Shown here: piece after piece, positions 23,406 to 35,216 of the stretch
How the letters are laid out: every line of letters starts with the position of its first letter
Numbering within the stretch: position 1 is the first letter of the stretch
DNA from: Megalonaias nervosa
Taxonomy: Eukaryota > Mollusca > Bivalvia > Unionida > Unionidae
DNA: 64,000 bases
NCBI GenBank assembly: GCA_016617855.1
Contig: JAECUM010092845.1
Span: forward strand, 62,001-126,000
Direction of reading: 5' to 3'
Notes under the pieces: generated by a model
Databases searched by the model: none
The model's input: only the letters and a program-made list of their open reading frames with translations
What the model was told of the DNA's origin: nothing
Made by a program: the position numbers and the translations under genes

Positions 23406-26245
23406 CAAACCAAATTTATGATTCATTATGAATATAAGTGAGTACTATCTTCACTTCAGTGACAAGTCAATAATCCTGCATATAAGCATATCTCCATCAT
23501 TGTTTATTAAACTGTGTTATCATCGAGGGAGGAGGGGTACATTGTTCTGCTCCTTTTTGTCTTTACAGCTATCACAAATCTGTTTCTAAAGAGGATAACA
23601 AGACTCTATAAAACACAGTTTTTACAATTTTATTTACTTCATCATTGTCATAAGCAGCTGAACCAGTTAGATTTTTGGGCCATTATTTTCTTTCGTTTAC
23701 ACGTTTTGAACATTTTCAAATTATAATTTATCACAACAAAAACCTCAAAAGTTTGAGCAAAACCAGGGTTGAAAAATGACCTAATTACACTTGAATGTTT
23801 TTTTAAAAAAGGCTTTTCAACATTCAGCAGTATCAGTTAATAAGAAGAACTTAAGAATAATTCAGCAAAAATAACTTTATTTGGTAGACATTGCTGAATT
23901 CATATCAAGATGTGATTAGAATTTGTAAAATTTATAAGAATTATAATTAACAGGCAAGCATTAGTTTCTGATCATTTTGCTACATTTAAAACTTTGCATA
24001 TTTTACAGTGACAACAATTTTGGAACATAAATTCTGACTTTAGTAAGTGAAAATGGAATTGACAATGTTTTTCAATGAATATATCTGTGTAATTTATGCA
24101 GATTATGGAGGTGTATTATGGTTTACATAATTTGCAATCACTTTTTATACCAATATATTAAATAAAATTGTATGTTGATAGCAAATCTTGCAAGATGTTG
24201 TTAACTAAAGTTTATCATAATAGTCCTGAAAATATTCACAGAAAACTGCCTAGAGCTGTGTCTCTATCTGTCTCTCAATAAAGCTATTATCTCCTTGTTT
24301 TAAATATATGTAGAGAATTATACCCTTCTAACCTGAGCTCCTGGGCACTCCTGTATTGAGCTGACCAGTTAATGGCTTATATGGTGTTAGTACAGCTACC
24401 ACTCAATATGCCGCTATGTTACGTAGCAGGTTAGCATGCAACAGAGGGTGATTAAAAGCCAAAAGGTGCATAAAGGTTACAAGCAAAGAATTAAGCTTGA
24501 ATGGAAATGAATGGACAGAGAAGGCACTCATACAACACATTTATTTACATTGTCTAGACGGGCTAGAAAGCCAATAATCAAGCTTACAAAATGTACAGAT
24601 TATTGTACATTTGGTACATTAATAGTGATGGTAAAAGCTGGGACTAACTGATTACCTTAGTCCCATGTGCAAAAGATGCTACATAAGGATTGTAGGAGGC
24701 CAAGAATGATAGCTGAATATAAATGATATGGAAAAATGCAAGCATTATGCACTGATCATTCATCAGCAGAAAATTATGAAATCTGAAAAAAAGTTGGCAT
24801 GCAAATTCTTAAATTTCATTAACTGAATAATATACATAGACCAAAACCACATTTCCATTATGTCCATTTTTCACCATTATCAGAAACAGACCATTTTACC
24901 AGTCTATCAAGACATTATGAAACAAATGTCCAGACATGATAAATACGTATACTATTCACTTTAAATTTGGTCATGTACTGTTCAACCATTTTCATAAAAT
25001 CACCTAAGATTTTTCCATTTTTTGCAATTGCTGCCATATTTGAAGGCAGACTAGCAACATTTGTAGAGAGTAGGAAGCTCTCTATGGCAGGATGCTTTGT
25101 GTCAAATTGGTCAAATTCTTGGAAGTCATTTAAAGGTTAAATCTGATCTTCAGCTCCAGTGGCCATGTTTCATAGCTGATTAGTATCAATGAACAAAATA
25201 TGTTAATGGTACATTATACACACCCCCACATCAAAAATTTTTTCAATCAAGATAACCTTGTTCGCAGAAAGCAGTTTTCTTCTTTCAAAGTGATCATGAC
25301 CTTTGACTCCATAAACAGGATTCTTCCTTTCCTTAAGTGCAAGCTATCCACAGGGTTTGGCAAATGCAGATGGAGGGCAACTAAAGTTAATGTATGAAAA
25401 CCAAATTAATAACAGGCAGATAAAAAGTTGGAGAGACAACGCAACATAATGTGCTCTCTCTTATGAATAAAAATGCATTAAAAATGTAAATACGTTCTAT
25501 GCCAAGATATTTTATTGCAACTATTGTCAAATTCTGCAGATGTTTTTGGATTAATCAGATCTAATGGCACTTTTAAATAAATTATTTGACACCATACTGG
25601 GCAGAGAAATTTATTTGAAAAGGCTTTTCTACATTTAGTAAAGGCAACTATACCCGATGGCAGGGGCAGATTAGCATCCCTTGAAAAACTTGGGAGGCTT
25701 TTATGCCAGAATGTGATTGGCCAATTTTGTAATTGGTTTAGTGTTTTGTTTCTTTTTAATCAAATTGAAAATAATCTTCTCATGGACAACAGATGCACAG
25801 CAACACCATAAAAACAGATTGAAAATAGCAATCTTTGATGGTTGACAGGTGCATAGCAACACTATGAGCTTACTTAACCTCATGGCCAGGTGAAATAAAC
25901 AAAATTCCTTGCCTGTCTCTGAGACCCTAATTTTGTACTTGTAGGAACCTAGATAAACACAAAATTATTAAGCATAAGGAACCAACAACTTCACTGGTGG
26001 ATAAAGACTGGGATTTTTTTCTTAACTAGGCTATATTGTTTTCCTTTTATCTTGAAGTACATGTCACGCTCTGAAAATAAAATGTTCAAACCCTAATTGA
26101 TGCATTATGTCCTTTCCACAAACTGTCTGAACAATAAGGCACTTCAGAGACAAAATGAAATGTTCTCAGATGAAGTGAGTTATGAAATTCCTTCATGTTT
26201 GTGTGTTGTGGGGATGGTGACATTACTTGACAAAGGATCACTTAC

Positions 26246-26512
26246 TTTTCTCTTGTGCTGTCCACTTTCCAGATGCCAATGAAACTTTACTGCATTCAAT
26301 GTGAACATCTATCCCTTCAGTGCTTTTTCTCTCAGATATATTTACATCTTTCCCCAAAATACGTTTAGTTAATGTTGTTTTTCCCACTCCATACTGGCCT
26401 ACCACCATGACCCTAATGTTGTAGGCCTTTTCCTTTCCAGCTCTAAGAGCCTCCTTGTACATATGAAGGGATCTTCTATCCATTTTTAGAACCTCTACAG
26501 GAATGACTGGAT
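26246..26512 (-). CDS. Host exon: P-loop (Roc/Ras-like) GTPase domain start
   Basis: A 267-bp exon on the minus strand has a 3' splice acceptor (ttcaaattcag) at its start and a donor (GTAAGT) directly after its last base at 26246. The frame reads ...RVMVVGQYGVGKTTLTKRILG, a Walker A loop (GxxxxGKT) typical of Roc/Ras-like GTPases, followed by a switch-I-like STEGIDVHI. The leading helix (MYKEALRAGKEKAYN) is typical of Roc modules in multi-domain invertebrate proteins. Neighbouring exons were not found, so the gene is only partly in the window or spread over long introns. Confidence 0.7.
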
Positions 26513-27121
26513 CTGAATTTGAATGATGCAATGTAAATAAAGCCATTACATGTACATGAATTCAAACGTGACAGCTCAGAGAGGTCACATTAGATCTATA
26601 AAAGTCTGATCTGGTCACATTAGATCTACAAAAGTCTATCTAGATTTTAGCAAGTAGAAAGTAAACAAAGTTTTCAATAATGCAAAGAATTTCAGCATAG
26701 TTATATTTAGATATGATCAGGCTGTATACTGTACAACCAAATCTATCCATAATTTGAAAGCATAATACAATCATAACGGAGGGGAGAGTGAATAAACATT
26801 CCAGCTCTCAAATCTTTTGAAATAAATATTATTGCTCCAATTTATAGAAAATACACCCATGCATTACATCCAAAATATTAATTTAAAAAAAAAATAATCA
26901 CAAGCTGAAATAAAATATAAAATAGCCCAGTTCAAAAGGAAATCCTAGCTTCCCCTTCCCCCAAGTTCAACTCTTTAAAATCATCAGGTATAGCATAATA
27001 ACCCCTATGGGCAATGCCAATTGTCTTTTATCCACTCCCTTAACCCTGGGTAAATTGAGGGCCAGAGTGGGTAAGGTTAACAATCTTTACTCCCCTCTCA
27101 ATAACAGAATTAAACAACAGC

Positions 27122-27162
<41 letters not shown>

Positions 27163-28477
27163 CAACAACAACAATAACAATATTATTATTAGTAGTAGTA
27201 GTAGTACTACAGTAGAGGGTCAGAGTAACTGGAGGTAACCCTTATAATCCCATTTTCAACATGAGAAATAATAATAATTGCAATAATAATAATAATTGAA
27301 CAATACTATACTGCTACTTTGCACATCTCTGATCAGCTGATTTTAGTCATTAGTGGAGCGCATCCACTTTGAAATGACCCCTGGTACATGAAATACTCGT
27401 TCTCTTTCATAGTTTTGTACAATATTGCACTTAGAGTCACAGGTTACATCCATATATTCCATTAAGTTTGTCACAACAGACCATGTCTGCTATTACTCTA
27501 TGAGATCTAGTTGATTTGAAGAAAGGAGTTGTGCATGTGTTCCAGTCATGAGGTCATCTTTATACTGCAATGTTGTTTTTTAATTCACCAATCAATTACA
27601 GTGCATGCCAATCCATGCTTTGTTTACCAGATCACTAACATGTCTTAGGCTTGTATATCAACAGTGGTCAGCATTCAAAATTTTGAACTTGTTAAGACTG
27701 AGCAACTTGACCAAAGACTGTATAGTGAGATTCAAACTATGGGCTTTTATTAAAAAAAATTGGGCATAGTGGCCCCTACGGGCAGTGCCCATTGACTTCC
27801 CCCATCCCTTAATGAACCCCAAGAAAATTTTTGGAACCAGAGTGGTTAGAGTTAAGTAAAATCCCACTCTCAAAAAGAGAAATAATGAACAATTAATAAA
27901 TTATAAAACATGCAATTATTTATATTCATACTCACATATATCAAATTCGCAATTAACAATTAAACATTTAAAAATAATAATACATACATACATACATACA
28001 TACATACATACATACATAGTGAATTATTTTCATTTTGATTTTCTTCTAACACTTCATAATTTCACATTTGTTTTTAATTGAAATTATAATCCTAGAGAAA
28101 TGTTAATAAAGTAGTTTATTTGTCCTGTCAGGTAACTGTTTATATCAATTACATATATACATACGTACATACATGCGCATGCACACACACACACATACAT
28201 ATATATTGAATACAAATCCATTACAATTGTTAATAAATCAAGAATGAAGTTTTAGTTTTCCTGCCATGTAAGTGTATCTCAATAACAATGATACATACAT
28301 ACATACATACATACATACATACATGCACACATACATACATACATACATACATACATACATACATACATGCACACATACATACATACATGTACATACATAC
28401 ATACATGCACACATACGGACGCACATAAATACATACATACATACATACATACATGTCAATAAAATAATATGGATTAC
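26513..28477. other. Intron-like/intergenic DNA with simple repeats
   Basis: Holds a 2-copy ~33-bp tandem repeat at 26581-26640 (GGTCACATTAGATCTA.AAAAGTCT), (AAT)n/(CAA)n at 27122-27180, a diverged ~110-bp repeat pair at about 26995-27110 and 27765-27880 ('cccctA.gggca.tgcc..ttg', '.accagagtgg.ta..gtta'), and (TACA)n at 27981-28018 and 28289-28454. No gene seen. Confidence 0.6.
28289..28454. repeat. (ACAT)n microsatellite
   Basis: About 165 bp of ACAT repeats with a few CACA and GTAC interruptions. It makes long artificial Tyr/Val/Cys/Met and Thr/Tyr/Ile/His frames on both strands, which are not genes. A shorter block of the same repeat lies at 27981-28018. Confidence 0.95.
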
Positions 28478-29277
28478 CTTGATGATCGGAATACTCCGGT
28501 CTGAATCGAGTAATCACATTACTCTTCCAGCTTGTGACGTACAGAAGTCCATCTTGTTGATTCCAGTGTATGGCCCAGAGTCGTGATGATGGTTGTGTTC
28601 CCTGTGTGTGTATGGTCAGTGGTTGACCGGACTCGGTCATCTCATGAATACAGGGAGGGTATACATTACACACGTACACATGTCTTCTATCCATAGTTAC
28701 ACCTGTAGGACGATTCAAATCTTTATGTTGATACAGAAATTCCCGTCTAGAATTTTTATATCCATAAACACCAGTCATGTCAGGGTTTTCAAAACCAGCA
28801 AAACACGAGATAAAGACCATGTCGTTGTTTTTGTACACAAGTAACTCGCAACGTACTTCCCACGTTTACAGATGTTGTGAACTGTTTCTATGTGTCCATC
28901 TGTAATGGACACAACACCCCAACATAGATTGTCCTCTTTGCTTCCACTGACCACAAGTTTTTTATTGAAATATTTCACTCCAAGACAGACATCAAAACCT
29001 GTCTGTACATTTAATGTCTCCATCCGGGTTATTTCTGTTGTTTCATTTGTAAATTTAACTGACAGGATTTCTATCTGACCTGTCACCAGACTCACCGCCA
29101 TTTGGGTTTCGTTCTCATTACAGACACAAATGTCCCAGGGATCGGACTCCGTACTGTATACCGCAAGTAGACGTCCATCTTGGAGACTGTGAAGACGGAC
29201 TTTCCTCGCATTCCCGTCTAAGACGATTATCTTGTCCTGAGACAATACAAGACCGATGTACACGGTGTCAAGGTCGG
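28478..29277 (-). CDS. Host exon: beta-propeller (NHL/TRIM-like) domain, with frameshift
   Basis: An ~800-bp exon on the minus strand has an acceptor (ttcttcccacag, AG at 29278-29279) and a donor (AAG|GTAATC, GT just below 28478). The product is made of repeated blades: IIVLDGNARKVRLHSLQDG, PWDICVCNEN, CLGVKYFNKKLVVSGS, RPTGVTMDRRHVYVCN, LWAIHWNQQDGLLYVTSW. This resembles the C-terminal NHL/beta-propeller region of B-box/TRIM-like proteins expanded in molluscs and relatives. The frame changes by one base near 28840-28850, so this copy is either a recent pseudogene or carries a sequencing error. Confidence 0.7.
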
Positions 29278-29279
29278 CT

Positions 29280-30242
29280 GTGGGAAGAAAGTGATAAAAA
29301 TCAATACTGACATATATACTTATAAAGTCTACTGTTATAATGTATTTCTATCATTATCATCACAGTTGTCACAGTATCATTATCATAGTTATTATTTTAT
29401 CATTATCATCGTTATCATCATCATTATCGTCACCAAATAGAATACATCCTTTATTCACACAGAACAAGCAAATTTTAATTCTTTCCTAATTCAAATTTCC
29501 AATTGACTCAGTTTTTAAAAATAAAGTTGACATCTACAATCCTAATCTTCAAGTCAGTTATCAAATTTATTTCCCTTGGGAAAAACTCCACTAATTCATG
29601 GACTAGCATAACATGAATAAAACATTTATTTGTATCGAATAGATAACGGATATATTTCATCCAGTGAGTGAAGAAGCAAATTTTCCTATTATTTTATGCT
29701 CAAATGTATTGACAATATGTATAACAGATTGAAGTAGCAGATTTCTTATCGTATGCAGCGTGAAAATGTCAGCTGGGTACCGTTTATGTTCTGCCGTGTT
29801 TTGTGTATAGAAAAAAAAAATCAGTAATATAATTCTCATTCAAGGGGGAAAAAATAAGAGTACAAAAACCGCCTAATAAAAAATATAGAAAAACCCATAA
29901 AATCAGAAGAACTGAAGGAAGAAATATACAAACATTGTAGAATTTGAGCCTGATATTCCTGCCTGACAAGGTGGCCATGCTTACCACCAGTGATTTCTTA
30001 TTGCCGGAAAAAGCAAATGACGGGTCAAATTTTGCGGTGTTCTCGATACCTATTCACCTCAGTTTAAGAAAAAATATCAATGAATTATCAAATTTATTTC
30101 TGTTGGAAAAAAAAACAAACAACTTATGCCCGGAGCAGCATAGAATAAAACATTTATATAATATTATCCTTATCATGTTTATTATCATTATCCTGGCAGT
30201 TTTGCTGAGTACAAAACATAATCCATATTATTAGCGTTTTAC

Positions 30243-30300
<58 letters not shown>

Positions 30301-33000
30301 TCTTTAATTTGCACTTTTGTCAGCTGAAGAATGGGGTGGGTTTTGGATATTATAATATACATGTAGAGAACTACGACAAGTAACATTCTCTCACTTCTTC
30401 ACTTAGTACTACACCACGCCTATAACAATGTACTCGGTATACAATGTGTGGGTTTTGAAAAAAATTTAAAGAATGTAACTAATTTTGACCTCAGCGTCGA
30501 TCCCAAATCCCAAGTTTTCAAGGTCCTCGCCCTGCATTAGCAACATACATCTTACCTACTTGCTGGGCATGAAAAGTCAAATCATACAGCCAACTTACAT
30601 TTGTTGCTACTGAAGTCTACACAGTATACCCGCAGGGACGGGCCTACCGATAAACGTTCAAACTTAGGAGTTTTCTCTCAAAACGGTGAAGCGCGGGGAT
30701 ACTCATTGCATGTTTTACAAATACACAATATTATTTACTACTAATGTTGAAGCTGCAGCTGTCAGGTAAAAAAAAAAAAAAAGAACAAAATAAAAATAAA
30801 ACAAACCAAGCATAGACCAAACGGGCAACTTATTTTCTACAAACCCGCCAGAAACATTCAATCCACGATAGGCGCGAAAAGAAAAAATTAATACGAGTCA
30901 CGACATACATTATTGAGGAAAAGATTGAAAGGAATAAAATTAATGATATAATCTTTTATTTCTAACATGTACAGTATTTACTGCCTAAAATTAATTTAGC
31001 ATTCCAAGCATGTTCAAAAACTTTTTGCTAATAAACGGCGAAGCGAGAAGATACTGACACTCAATGCCTGTTTTACATACAGGCCTATACAATTCTATTT
31101 TTGAAATATGTTGAAGTTCTTGCTATTGGGTTAAAAAGAAAAAAAGCCTTCGTTTAGCAACACAAGCATATGCCGAAACGAAAAACTTCAGTTCGATTTT
31201 CTACAAACCTGCGAAAAACAATTAAGCTACGGTAGGCTCGCGAAGAAATAGTAAATCAGACATAAATTATTGAGGAAAAAAATAATGAAAGGAATTAAAT
31301 TAATTATATAAATCTTTTCTTTCTAATATATAAAGCATTTACTGCCTAATAATAATTTATCATCCCTGGAAAATTTCGTTAGTATGTACAGTGGCGATTT
31401 ACAAACCCGCAATGGGGGGGGGTAATATCATCTATACTTAATATGAATATTGCAGATAGAAACAAACACAATTAAAAATAAACAGAGACACAATTACATT
31501 AATAATTCATCTAACATTTCCCTGTCATACTCAACATTTCCCCACATGTATACTACCTAGAATATTTCGATGAAAAGGCCTTTTAGTATGTAGAACTTCT
31601 CTCTGTATTTTTCATTGTGTCGTCTGCTAGTTTTTTCTTACAGTGAGTTACCTCCCTTGCCTTACAGAACCTTTCAGAACGCGGATGCTAAATGCCACGT
31701 GAAGAAAACAGTACGCCTTAATAATTGCAACACACTCATTTAGACTGCATTTACAACGATATTTTTTATTCAGTGATTTTAGTGCAGAATGTGAAGATTC
31801 TGGCAGATAAGTGGTATAAAAAAGTAAGGAATTCTTTCTTTACAGTGATGGAACACAAGGCTTATGATGTTACAAGGCAGCAGGTGGGAGGTTGTACCAA
31901 TAAACCGATGACGTCACAATAGATTGCGTCTGAATATGGTTCTTAAATCTTTGTGTATTCAATCTATGATGAGAGAATTAAGGTATGGCTCAGTCAACTT
32001 GTGTAGAAATGCGCGGATCTGTTGTAGAAAGTTATGATGACCCAGCGTTCATAAAAGCCTTACAATAGCGATAAATTGTGAAAGATTTTGAGTCACGCAA
32101 ACTTCGCCTACTGCAGCGCTGTCTGGGAAAGTGTTAAAAGTAACATAGCAGACAAACGTAACGGGGAATAGGTTATAGAAAGCACTGTGTTGCCAAGTTC
32201 TTATTTAATGTTCATTATTGTACAACATCGTCAGTTTTGAAGTACAAATGTTAAACTGGGCCCTAACTGCGAACTGATTGTTGCATTTTTTATTTACATG
32301 TATTTACGTAAATACTATCCCCATATTAAAATTGAAGACCGAGGTCATGTGATTATCAAGTATAACGTACGCTAATTTTTGAGTTTTAATAAATCAACTA
32401 GAAGAAAAATAATTTTAAATAAATTAAAGCCAGTCCAATCATCTGCATCAGCTTGTTTATCAACAGCAGCAACAGTAGCAGTACTTCTATTGTCGTCATC
32501 ATCATCATCATCATCATCGTCATCATCGTCATCAGTAACAACAGCAACAGTATCTCTGTCATTGCTATCGGATGGTCATCGTCATCACATTATTTACGAA
32601 TAGGAACAGCAGGAGTACCTCCATCGTCACAAATGAAAAATTATCACTGTAATCCTTGTCGTTGTTAATGCGATACGGAAAATCAGTCAACATTGAAAAC
32701 AATATAGATTTTTACGAGATTTTTAGTTTTTGTACGAGAATACAATCTGGGGATTTAAGCAAATTTAAATCTCTACGCATAACAGTTTTGTCGTGTGGGT
32801 GTTTGTTCTTAGCTCTAAAAACTTGACCAGAGCAAGATAGCGAAACTCAATTTACACATCGTAATTACATGTCTTCTTTTGTTCATTTTCTGTTTTCTCT
32901 TCCATGTGAACTTTTTGACGAGCATGAAGTTCCGGACTCCATTTATATGGTTATAGAGGTTAAGTGTGGAGTTTTATTTTTATGGAAACGAAAGGTTTAC
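29280..33000. other. Gene-poor region with tandem duplication
   Basis: No protein-like frame. Contents: an ATC-rich imperfect simple repeat (29340-29430), (TAA)n/(TTA)n at 30244-30300 which can fold back on itself, an imperfect ~355-bp tandem duplication at about 30640-31380, and (TCA)n at about 32490-32530. Confidence 0.55.
30640..31380. repeat. Imperfect ~355-bp tandem duplication
   Basis: Matched landmarks repeat at a constant offset: ACGGTGAAGCG (30683) and ACGGCGAAGCG (31035), TATTGAGG (30911 and 31268), TTTACTGCCTAA (30979 and about 31338). The offset is 352-359 bp. Copies are clearly diverged. Neither contains a gene. Confidence 0.75.
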
Positions 33001-33029
33001 ACCATTTTGTAGGATTAGTGTCTGAAAAG

Positions 33030-33810
33030 AATCGACAAGATCAATGTGTCAGTTGTCGTTTATGTAAATGATGTGGTGATTTATTACAAAGACAAATTTT
33101 ATGAAAAAGCTGATTTTTTTTTAGGAGAAAAGTCTTTTAACGTCAATAATGTAAAAATCTTCTTGAACAAGTGATCTCCTTTTTCATGTAAAATGTTTGC
33201 ACCCTGCCCAACATGCCAAAAATGAACAGGTAAAATACAAGAATGTCTCTGTAATGCAATTAATACATGATAATATTTACTAATCATAGATGACAATGAC
33301 ATATGGAAGATTATTCGCTCTGTGAATCTGATTATGTCACTGAGCACAAATGGACGTACAAGAACGTCACGGATAAATTTCATACTATTAAGCAATGTCG
33401 TGCTGAAAAAGTCGTTATACATTATCGTACAAATGTAGACTTATCAAAGAATTACAATCGATTCTTGAAAATATAAACAAAAAAACAAGATTGCATTCAA
33501 CGCAAAGATTTCTCCTTTGACGACACAACTTGAATGTGTGCGTGCATCTCTTAGAGAACAATATAATCGACGACGTAGTGATGATCAACGTATACGAGCA
33601 ATACATAAACTTGAGTCACAAAAACCAAGGCAACAAAACGACAATATTCCAAAACCCGACGCAGACGTATCACATCATGAAGAAAATTTATTTGATGATT
33701 GATCATGGAAAACAAATATATAATTTAACTTTAATTACGTCTGCGATTAAACCGTATCCATCTCGTTAACGATATGTCCCATCACGCGGTTAAAAAATTC
33801 ATGCGTGTGG
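33030..33810 (+). other. Small unrecognised gene fragments, possibly viral-element derived
   Basis: Several short + frames have protein-like composition: KINVSVVVYVNDVVIYYKDK (about 33035-33095), a cysteine pair CPTCQK (about 33205), MEDYSLCESDYVTEHKWTYK (from 33303), a basic/acidic 61-residue frame (33517-33702, REQYNRRRSDDQRIRA...HHEENLFDD), and MSHHAVKKFMRVDIS running into the CT microsatellite (33776 on). None is recognised. Short packed genes just outside the retrotransposon, mirrored by Polinton C beyond its other end, make it possible that this is the other part of Polinton C. Confidence 0.3.
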
Positions 33811-33811
33811 A

Positions 33812-33813
<2 letters not shown>

Positions 33814-33874
<61 letters not shown>
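33814..33874. repeat. (CT)n-(AT)n microsatellite
   Basis: About 38 bp of CT repeat followed by about 22 bp of AT repeat, ending exactly where the 5' LTR begins. A matching (AT)n-(GT)n tract follows the 3' LTR remnant at 59704, consistent with insertion of the retrotransposon into this microsatellite. Confidence 0.9.
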
Positions 33875-34696
33875 TGTTACGAATATGTAATTAAATTGCT
33901 TGTGTGTTAGTTTTAAAATTCTTTTTTATTTTAATTTTGTTTTATTACATTTTATTGTAATGATTTTTTTTTCACGGGATTCGATTTTTTTCCCCCAGTA
34001 AATTCAGTTTATTTAGAACGTAAAAGCTATTACAGAAGCACTATTTTTAGCTCACTCTGGTGCATAGGTTTTGTAAACATCGAGCGATAACGATTGGCTA
34101 TTGCTAAGGTCATTTCGGCCCGCATGTTAACTGAACTGTAAACAGTTTTTTAAAATATATTTTCAGTGTGAGAAATTGGTTCTTAGATAGAGCTATTCCT
34201 ACATACGTGATAAATGGCATTTTTTTTTTTTTTTATTGCGATGTTCAAATTAGTAAATCACGTAGCCTATCACGTGAAGTACCATGTGATCTAAAATCGA
34301 GGCTTAAAACAGCCATTTTGTACTAGTTCGAGTGAGTTGTACTTTAGACCTTGAGGGCTCAAGAGGTTTCAATTGTTGATGCTATATTGTTTTTGAAATT
34401 CATTTCTTTTTGGAATTTAATAATTTATTTTCTAGAAAACTAAACAAGTGTACCTTTTTATAAAAAGGTCTGGGACAAAGAAATTCAGTGGAAATTTATT
34501 CTGGAGTTTAACGGAAACATAAACTGTGATTCAATCGAGGATCTGTTACTACCAGTACAGCGGTCTCATCGGACGTCATCGCCTCCATACTGGAATTTCA
34601 TCGAGATTCGAACCCGGATTCTATTAGAACTATTTAGTGATAGGACTTGTATTTTTCAATCTTAGGATTAAATTTTGGATTATATTCACAAACCGT
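33875..34696 (+). repeat. 5' LTR, first part
   Basis: 822 bp from the TGTTACG tip to the Polinton B target duplication (AACCGT, 34691-34696). The remaining 70 bp of the LTR lie at 52175-52244. It matches the start of the 3' LTR (59467-59692) and the solo LTR at 13483-14434. Confidence 0.92.
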
Positions 34697-35198
34697 AGTA
34701 GTAAAGGTAAATTGATGATTCTCTCTCAAAGGAGTTTTTAGCTTAGAAAGCCCCCACCCCCTAAAAAATAAATATATTCTGACATTTTTTTATCACCTCA
34801 CAGACCCCCTCTCCCTCAAAAAACCACCCTCTTATTTCAGAAAATAAAAAATTATATTGAAATACAAGGAGGATTCTAGCTCAGTAGATTTTTTCATATT
34901 AAACAATAAAATATTATATATAATGTACAATAATTCGACCCGACATGTTGGATTTGATCTGACAAACAGATTTTGTAAGAGATTTAATTCCATCAAATCA
35001 GCCTCAGGTTATACTGGTATAAAACCTAAAATAATAAGCGATTGTATTATAAAAGTTGGTTACCATATATCACCAAAATATGGATCAGTATGGTTATTCG
35101 CGACTGAAAATGATATGAGAATAGCGGGTTGGGCAGATGATCTAATGACATTTATTGATAATATGGTTGATATTTTATTTGATAACGATATTTCTAAA
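34697..35198 (+). repeat. Polinton B left terminal inverted repeat
   Basis: It starts AGTAGTAAAGGTAAATTGA and continues to TTTCTAAA inside the small gene at 34857. It matches the right copy with only a handful of differences. It includes C-rich and A-rich tracts (about 34755-34840), then the first 113 codons of the gene. Confidence 0.95.
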
Positions 35199-35216
35199 CT
35201 AAAAGACAAAAAATAA
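34857..35216 (+). CDS. TIR-encoded protein, left copy
   Basis: A 119-residue frame lies almost wholly inside the terminal inverted repeat and is read inward. The first 113 residues are identical to the right-end copy (51657-52013); only the last few residues, outside the repeat, differ (LKDKK against AIQN). It starts MKYKEDSSSVDFF and holds a HVGFDLTNRFCKRF stretch, a KPKIISDCIIKVGYHI segment and an acidic C-terminus. No family is recognised. The start codon is the first ATG-like codon after the C-rich tract; ATTG|AAATAC context leaves the exact start open. Double dose and end location suggest an early or replication-linked role, which is inference. Confidence 0.7.
   Translation: MKYKEDSSSVDFFILNNKILYIMYNNSTRHVGFDLTNRFCKRFNSIKSASGYTGIKPKIISDCIIKVGYHISPKYGSVWLFATENDMRIAGWADDLMTFIDNMVDILFDNDISKLKDKK

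Larger units (their letters stand above)
20277..26245. other. Long gene-poor region with microsatellites
   Basis: No coding region could be supported. Contents noted: (GT)n at 20556-20578, dispersed-repeat copy 2 at 20884-20985, (TA)n at 22319-22359, a short repeated CACTTCTCCCT phrase near 22380-22440, and a possible SINE remnant at about 23240-23405. The rest is AT-rich DNA, likely introns or intergenic. Confidence 0.5.

Noticed and set aside
28230..28586. Long Cys/Val/Tyr/Met and Thr/Tyr/Ile/His reading frames
   Set aside because: They are translations of the (ACAT)n microsatellite on the two strands.
32379..32668. Poly-Ser/poly-Ile coding frames
   Set aside because: Produced by the (TCA)n simple repeat; no protein-like sequence on either side.
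33099..33422. 107-aa minus-strand frame
   Set aside because: Lies opposite more protein-like + frames; no motif and a lysine/phenylalanine-rich end from homopolymers.
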